A stretch of 47,069 nt of DNA from Lachnospiraceae bacterium (lineage in GTDB: Bacteria > Bacillota > Clostridia > Lachnospirales > Lachnospiraceae): the NCBI GenBank assembly GCA_014804645.1, contig JAAUZI010000030.1, positions 97,665-144,733 on the forward strand, in the 5' to 3' direction. Position numbers and translations under genes: made by a program. How positions within the stretch are numbered: position 1 is the stretch's first letter; each line of letters begins with the position of its first letter. The notes under the pieces are model-generated. The model had not been told where the DNA came from and did no database searches. It saw only the letters and a program-made list of their open reading frames with translations. This document shows positions 42,320-47,069 of this stretch, piece after piece.

Positions 42320-42462
42320 AAAGCCCGCAAGCACTGATGTTTACGGGCTTTCTGAGTTAATTACGAAGTAATTTACTCGTAAGCTCCCCGAGTAGGGCTC
42401 GAACCTACAACCCCGCGGTTGACAGCTGCGTGCTCTACCTGTGATTGATATGCAACCGTAAA
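42320..42462 (-). repeat. Dispersed element C: tRNA-like part, palindrome, terminator
   Basis: Minus-strand order: tRNA-like sequence (42383-42462; GGTAGAGCAC, loop CTGTCAA, T-arm GTAGG-TTCGAGC-CCTAC, then TCGGGGAGC); one 25-base palindrome (42354-42378); and a terminator-like hairpin AAAGCCCG/CGGGCTTT (42320-42351) with a T run on the minus strand. It combines the 5' half seen in A and the 3' half seen in B. No 5' acceptor strand complements TCGGGGA. It can also act as a terminator for the flavoprotein gene. Confidence 0.65.
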
Positions 42463-42517
42463 AATACAAGGCAGAAATACACGTTTTTCCTGTATAGATC
42501 TGCTTTGCTGATGCCTA

Positions 42518-42856
42518 TTACCTTAACTCCACAATCCCGTACTCCGCATTATTACATTTCTGAACTTGATACAAACAATTATCAATCCAGAATGTAATCC
42601 GATCTCCAGCCGCCTCATTTGTAGCGATGTTTGTACAAAGCAGGTTAGAAATCGCATTGCTGCCGCCAAAGGCTCTTGGTAAAATGTGATGCAGGTTCCA
42701 GCCACAATAAATCCTCTCGCCATCCTCAATAATATAATAATTTGGATTACCATAACCATTTCTGCACATCAGGTTTCCATGAAAATCCTCAGCATACATA
42801 GCTTCACCATAACACATTTTCCACAGCCTCAGTGCATTCTTCTTGCATATCTTCAT
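42518..42856 (-). CDS. HNH-endonuclease-like protein
   Basis: A 112-residue protein with an HNH-type core: GWNLHHILPRAFGGSNAISN followed by LLCTNIATNEAAGDRITFWID. The HH pair, the Asn and a late His/Asn-like position match the beta-beta-alpha metal fold, but the fold's outer zinc cysteines are not clear. Such small HNH proteins are common in Lachnospiraceae mobile elements. GAGG precedes the ATG. It is bordered by element C and a 530-base gene-free stretch, and marks the left side of the mobile remnant. Confidence 0.75.
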   Translation of the reverse strand: MKICKKNALRLWKMCYGEAMYAEDFHGNLMCRNGYGNPNYYIIEDGERIYCGWNLHHILPRAFGGSNAISNLLCTNIATNEAAGDRITFWIDNCLYQVQKCNNAEYGIVELR

Positions 42857-43389
42857 TTGTCCTCACCCCCCAACCTGACCAAAAATAGAAGCCTCTACAC
42901 TATGTATGTACAGGCTCATTGGTCAGATTTATGGGCTTTACACACATAGCTACCCAGACATATGCCTTGACATACGTCTTAGGTAAATTATGGTGTAAAG
43001 CCGGGGAACAATAATTTACGCACCGAAGGTTTATCATTACTATCTCAAAGAATCACCCATGATCTCCGTTCCTTGATAGTTCCCGGGGTTTACAAAACAC
43101 TATACATTGACAAGCTTTCCTGTCAGTTTCAATGTAAGTCCGAGTTCTTCTTGACAGCATGGTCTGTAAGTCAAACTGTTACTTTACATTTAAAAACTGC
43201 GCTTAAACAATGTATTTACTTTATTAGCTTAACCTATAAACAATAATTTTGCAATATTTTCTTATAAATCACCTCAAAAAGAACTATTTTGTATTCTTCG
43301 CACCTCCGATTTCTCTTCTGACTTCTTCATCCTTCCTTTGAATCCGTTTTTTCATGCAATTTTATCCCCAACTGACTCTCTGCCATCTC
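42857..43389. other. Gene-free stretch with a hairpin
   Basis: No convincing gene is visible. An interrupted inverted repeat, TACATTGA (43103-43110) and TCAATGTA (43129-43136), with inner GACA/TGTC, could fold into a hairpin. The AT-rich part next to the recombinase stop and the many stops suggest decayed element DNA, possibly an end of the integrated element. Confidence 0.45.
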
Positions 43390-44753
43390 TTAACATAGAT
43401 TCATGCCCTGGTACGATATATTTTCATCCGGTTCATTGTCGGTGGAGTGTAGGAGTGTGTCCAAAAACTCATTGGCATTCCATTCATTGCAGAACTGGCT
43501 GTAAGTCATGTTGAGCTCCACGGATATCTTGTAATCCCTGCCCACCTCAACACGTTTGAGCAGCTGGCATGCTATCATTTTCTTCTGCTCCAGTGTTGCC
43601 GAGTCAAATTCCTCTGCCCATGACTTGAACTGCTTATAAGCTGGTGTGACCATTTCGATCCCCTGTTTCTTTTGTGCTTCTTCCTCTTTGAGCCTTTCCA
43701 GTTGTATTTCCGATTCCTCGATCCTCTTTTTGACGGTCTGGATGGCCTGTGTCAGATCCTCCGGCGAATAAAGGCTGTCCCCGGTCAGGGTCTTGGCGAT
43801 CTCCATCTGTAACTTTGTGAGCTGTTCCCGGTGCTTTCCCAGCTCAAAATTAAGTTTTTTCTGCATGGCGCGGTTACCGGCTATCCTGCGCTGGAATAGG
43901 TCCTGTATCTTTTCTTCCTCCGGCGCGCCGCTCATGGACTTGAAGATTTCCCGTATGGTTTGGCTGACCATCCCGTCCACCTTTTCTGCCTGGTAGGTGG
44001 TCTGCCCGTCACACGGACAGAGTTTGCGGCTCTTGTGGTAGCAGGAATACTTGACCTGGTCCACACGGTATACGGAACCGTCAACCCTTTCATAGCTGTC
44101 CGTGTAATGGATGGTTGCCAGCCTCCATGCTCCATAACCCTTATTCACCGTCAGTTCGTCGATCAACTCCAGTATCTCCTTTTCTGCAGGGTCGATTTCG
44201 TACTTCCTGATCGGTGCACCCTTCCTGTTCACAAGCCCGCCGTCCACAAGACAGTAACCGAACTTGACCGGGCCTCCCGTGTACATCCCATCCATCTGCA
44301 TCTGCTGCATTTTGCTGCTGATCCGGATGGAAGTCTTTTCGCTCTCACCTGACGCCTGCCAGAACCGCAGGTAATTCATCAGCTTGTCCACATGGTTGTC
44401 GAATCTCTGCTGTCCTTCCCGTGCGCTCCACACCTCAATGCCATGCTTGGCAAACCATTCCACCACGAATGGCGTCTCATCATCGATCCTGCCGATGCGG
44501 TCAAACATGAATACCAGCAGAATGTCAAACTCACCTTTCAGTGCCGCTTCCTTTAAATCCTGTATGGCATCCCTGTCCTGTGCCGACACCTTGTATCCCG
44601 AAATACCCTTCTCGGAAAATTCCTGCTGGATGACCCAATCTGCCTGGCGGCCCGCAAATTCATGGCAGGCCGTTTTCTGCATCGGAATGTCATTTTCATT
44701 TTTGTCCACCTGTTTTTTGTCGATACTCTGTATAGACAATAAACCCGTTTCAT
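43390..44753 (-). CDS. Large serine recombinase, reading frame split by a one-base shift
   Basis: Serine-family site-specific recombinase. The start at 44753 (MKRVYCLYRVSTKN) has GGAGG six bases upstream and supplies the catalytic Ser11 in YRVST. After AAC the zero frame runs to a stop at 44553. The -1 frame continues QVDKNENDIPMQKTACHEFA, LVFMFDRIGRIDDETPFVVE and SGESEKTSIRIS, then a recombinase domain, a zinc-ribbon-like CYHKSRKLCPC and a coiled coil (~300-370). The shift occurs exactly at A AAA AAC (44712-44718). Joined by -1 slippage the product is 454 residues, normal for the family. Either programmed frameshifting or a lost A in the run explains it. The long frame alone lacks the nucleophile. 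Confidence 0.8.
44712..44718 (-). other. Possible -1 frameshift heptamer A AAA AAC
   Basis: In the zero frame the codons are ACA AAA AAC AGG, so the heptamer is in the X XXY YYZ register of classic -1 slippery sites. Slipping back one base gives CAG GTG GAC, the continuation expected of the recombinase. A GCCTG/CAGGC pairing some 40 bases downstream is a weak candidate stimulator. Confidence 0.45.
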
Positions 44754-44873
44754 ACGCTGCCTCCGTACCTGTTGCTGTACAGGATCGCGCCGCTTGCTGT
44801 TATTCAGTTTTCAAGGTCCGGGGAAAACCATCTGTTTCCCTGACATGCTGCAATAATCATACAAGCGTTCCGC

Positions 44874-45065
44874 TCATCCTGTCTGTTCCGCGCCTCCGCA
44901 CAGCAGGTTTTCCCTCTGGAGTCGTTCCCCATATGCCCCTGTAAGGATATCCCTGACCCTGCATTTTACATCCTTAGATTCTTCCTCGCTGAACCTGACT
45001 GTAACGTCAGCGTCTTTTACATACAGCCGGAAAACAGGACTTGCGTTGTTCTTCTGACTGCCCAA
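44874..45065 (-). CDS. Small mobile-element protein upstream of the recombinase
   Basis: A 63-residue frame starting with TTG at 45065 and preceded by GGGAGGGG at 7 bases. It reads PVFRLYVKDADVTVRFSEEE and SKDVKCRVRDILTGAYGERL, an amphipathic pattern loosely like the small TnpW-type proteins found beside serine recombinases in Firmicutes transposons. It is co-directional with the recombinase gene. The good ribosome site and context support it; the family link is weak. Confidence 0.55.
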   Translation of the reverse strand: MGSQKNNASPVFRLYVKDADVTVRFSEEESKDVKCRVRDILTGAYGERLQRENLLCGGAEQTG

Positions 45066-45740
45066 GATAAATCCCCTCCCTGCGTGTTGGTTGTTGGCAC
45101 CCTACTGCCTTTATCCTGTGCAGATGCAGCATGCCTGCGGCTGATTGCGCAGCCTGTCATGCACCATAGGTTCCTGGCATAAGCCTCCGGTACAAGACGC
45201 AATACTGCAGCGATCCATAGGAAGCAAGCGGAAATGACTCGCAGACAGTTCCCATGGTCCCCATATATTTTCCCCTGTTTGACACTACTCCCTGGGGCGG
45301 GCGCAGGGTGCGCCCATAGGCAGCAGACACAGACCGGCCCTGGCTCAAGGCCGTCATGGGATTCACACCCTTCCGAGGATCTCTCCGAACCGCCCTCATT
45401 GCGTGTTCCCGCTCCTGCGGGGCTGTGACTGGACGGAAGTATCATTATAGGCTGTCCATGTCATGGCAGACGGCCCGTCACAGGCCGCCTTGGGACGGAC
45501 ATTTACCGCTCTGCACCTTTGGTGAGGTCTTTTTGACAGGTTTTCCCTGCAGGTGGTCCTGGCGTGTCCTCCGCACTGTTCTGCTTTATCAGGCTGGACA
45601 GCTAACGTATCTATGCTGCTGGATATGACCGCCTGGCGGCGGTGTTTGTCAATGTACAGAAACGAGAAAATTTTCCCTCTACTTATTTCCACGTTGGCAG
45701 GACGTTTTGCACACCCTAAATTTGAAATTTTATAAAATTT
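45066..45740. other. GC-rich stretch without a convincing gene
   Basis: About 675 bases, richer in GC than the surroundings, with several short inverted repeats (for example CCGCC/GGCGG near 45630 and GGCC-rich arms near 45480). Frames of 98 and 142 codons exist on the minus strand, but they have biased, low-complexity composition, no ribosome sites and no family resemblance. A structured non-coding RNA or the regulatory end of the mobile element is possible. Confidence 0.4.
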
Positions 45741-45860
45741 TTATTTATTGAAATTCATTCCTCCCTGTTGCTTGCTGCTTGAAGCGTTCGCCTCTTGCTT
45801 TCGCGGCAGTCGCCAGATGGTCGTGCAAGCACGCCCGTTTGGCTCGTTGTTCGCAAAAAA

Positions 45861-45896
45861 ACAGCGGCCTGGATTGTGTGATCCAAGCCGCCGTTT
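45861..45896 (-). terminator. Intrinsic terminator of the winged-helix regulator gene
   Basis: GCGGC-TGGAT and ATCCA-GCCGC arms (each with a one-base internal mismatch) around TGTGTG form a hairpin followed on the minus strand by a run of T at 45854-45860. It lies just past the regulator's stop. Confidence 0.85.
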
Positions 45897-45904
45897 GTAA
45901 TTTG

Positions 45905-46318
45905 TTATTCCGAAACCACCTCAAAGCAGTACCCAACCTCCCTGACACACCGGATCGCAAAAGGGGCATCCGGCATCGCCTTGAACAGCTTTTCACGCAG
46001 GTTCCTGATATGGCATTTCACGGCATTGTTCTCCCTGCCAATCGCCTCATCGCCCCATACGTTCTGGTATATCTGCCCATAGGTGAGGACCTGCCCCCTG
46101 TTCACCACCAGAAGATAGAAAAGGTCATACTCCTTTGCCGTCAGGCTGATCTCCCTGCGCCCGCGGTATATTTTCCTGCGGCTTGGGTAGATCTCCAGCC
46201 CCGGCACTGACAGTATCGAATCGCCATTCATCTGCACATAGTCAAAATCGGGGTAGCGTTTCAGGACTTCCATTACCTCATCAAAAGCTAGGGAATCCTG
46301 TCTATTAAACTCAATCAT
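45905..46318 (-). CDS. Winged-helix (OmpR/PhoB-type) regulator lacking a receiver domain
   Basis: About 137 residues. The C-terminal ~100 residues form a trans_reg_C domain: SLTAKEYDLFYLLVVNRGQV, YGQIYQNVWGDE, NAVKCHIRNLREKL, CVREVGYCFEV. The N-terminal ~35 residues (IEFNRQDSLAFDEVMEVLKR) are too short for a receiver and may make a helix for dimerisation. Free-standing regulators of this type are common at the ends of Lachnospiraceae conjugative elements. The ATG at 46318 has no good ribosome site. A strong terminator follows. Confidence 0.85.
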   Translation of the reverse strand: MIEFNRQDSLAFDEVMEVLKRYPDFDYVQMNGDSILSVPGLEIYPSRRKIYRGRREISLTAKEYDLFYLLVVNRGQVLTYGQIYQNVWGDEAIGRENNAVKCHIRNLREKLFKAMPDAPFAIRCVREVGYCFEVVSE

Positions 46319-46618
46319 CAATATGCGTCCGATACTATCACCTTCTTTATCCCTTTATTATTTCACAACGCCTATTGGTATCTCCCAATAAACGCCCTTT
46401 CTTCAAACTGCTGTAACATAATCTTTTTTCATTAATCAATAAATAGATTTTCTCTGTTTTGGTCCATATGGCTCATCTTTGACTGCTACAACTATAATTA
46501 CCCAATGTCTGAAAACTGCCTTCCCCTTTGTATCCACGAGCCCACATCAGCCAGTGTCATCTCACCTGCCATACAAAAAATATAAATGATTTGTTTTCCT
46601 CTTTCTTAAAGACAAAAA
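46319..46618. other. Intergenic stretch between element and ilvC
   Basis: AT-rich with many stops on both strands. The longest suggestive frame (minus strand, about 36 codons, containing HWVIIVVAVKDEPYGPKQ) has no start or ribosome site and is too short to assign; it may be a gene scrap from the element boundary. Confidence 0.35.
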
Positions 46619-46655
46619 CATACTGCGATCCACATCTATTGTGAAACGCAGCATG
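46619..46655 (-). terminator. Terminator of ilvC
   Basis: CATGCTGCG and CGCAGTATG, with inner CAC/GTG, form a hairpin on the minus strand followed by TTTTTG, 11 bases past the ilvC stop. Confidence 0.8.
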
Positions 46656-46665
46656 TCCTTCATGA

Positions 46666-47069
<404 letters not shown>

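Noticed and set aside
30543..42462. Functional tRNA genes (Asn- or Asp-like)
   Set aside because: T-arm and anticodon-like arms are present, but the 5' acceptor strand is missing in all three copies, and one anticodon arm is shrunken.
45017..45445. 142-codon minus-strand frame in the GC-rich block
   Set aside because: Low-complexity composition, no ribosome site, and it overlaps the better-supported 63-codon gene.
45779..46210. 143-codon plus-strand frame antisense to the winged-helix regulator
   Set aside because: It is a shadow of a clear trans_reg_C gene and crosses that gene's terminator.
46400..46510. Short minus-strand frame containing HWVIIVVAVKDEPYGPKQ
   Set aside because: About 36 codons, no start or ribosome site, bounded by stops; too short to call even a pseudogene with confidence.

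Overview
The window looks like chromosome of a gut-type Lachnospiraceae (Clostridia). This is inferred from GGAGG-type ribosome sites before nearly every gene, consensus sigma-A promoters, moderate GC, YesMN-type two-component pairs, many glycoside hydrolases and phosphorylases, an OhrR-type regulator, and Lachnospiraceae-style radical-SAM peptide maturation and mobile-element genes. No genus can be assigned from sequence alone.

Layout. 1-1.8 kb: the 3' end of a GH29 fucosidase converges on a frameshifted SGNH-hydrolase lipoprotein. 1.8-10.6 kb: a dense redox and protein-modification island, nearly all on the minus strand. An HxlR regulator diverges from an ACGX-type RiPP precursor, its radical-SAM/SPASM maturase and a nitroreductase. 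These are followed by a zinc macrodomain ADP-ribosylhydrolase and a class M sirtuin. A second, apparently peroxide-controlled operon comes next: glutathione peroxidase, TSCPD protein, flavodoxin, OhrR, radical SAM, nitroreductase and a second glutathione peroxidase. It ends in a decayed copy of the sirtuin 3' end that has become a perfect stem-loop. 10.6-14 kb: MgtC-like membrane protein and a GH78 rhamnosidase, preceded by a 70-bp tandem repeat.

14.3-30.2 kb: a Cys-rich orphan, an HTH gene scrap, then a co-directional beta-glucan utilisation locus. In transcription order this is solute-binding lipoprotein, two ABC permeases, a second binding lipoprotein, YesM-type kinase, YesN-type regulator, a GH94 phosphorylase, a larger GH94/GH161-like phosphorylase, and a GH30 hydrolase. 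Import, sensing and phosphorolytic breakdown of oligosaccharides would be encoded in one unit.

30.2-42.5 kb: signalling region. It holds a truncated LytTR regulator, a BMP-type binding lipoprotein with a chemoreceptor, a LytTR regulator translationally coupled to a 55-residue membrane protein, a secreted C-terminally anchored protein, a 7TM-type histidine kinase, and a regulator that fuses two complete response regulators (REC-LytTR-REC-winged helix). Three copies of a dispersed element (tRNA-like 3' half plus terminator-like hairpin, two of them also with a 25-bp palindrome) lie in this region. 42.5-46.4 kb: mobile-element remnant with an HNH protein, a serine recombinase whose frame is broken exactly at an A AAA AAC heptamer, a GC-rich stretch with no convincing gene, and a lone winged-helix regulator. 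The window ends in the 3' part of ilvC.

Two genes (SGNH lipoprotein and serine recombinase) are interrupted by one-base changes in homopolymers, so assembly indels should be excluded before biological explanations are favoured. Most start sites below were chosen from visible ribosome-binding sites.
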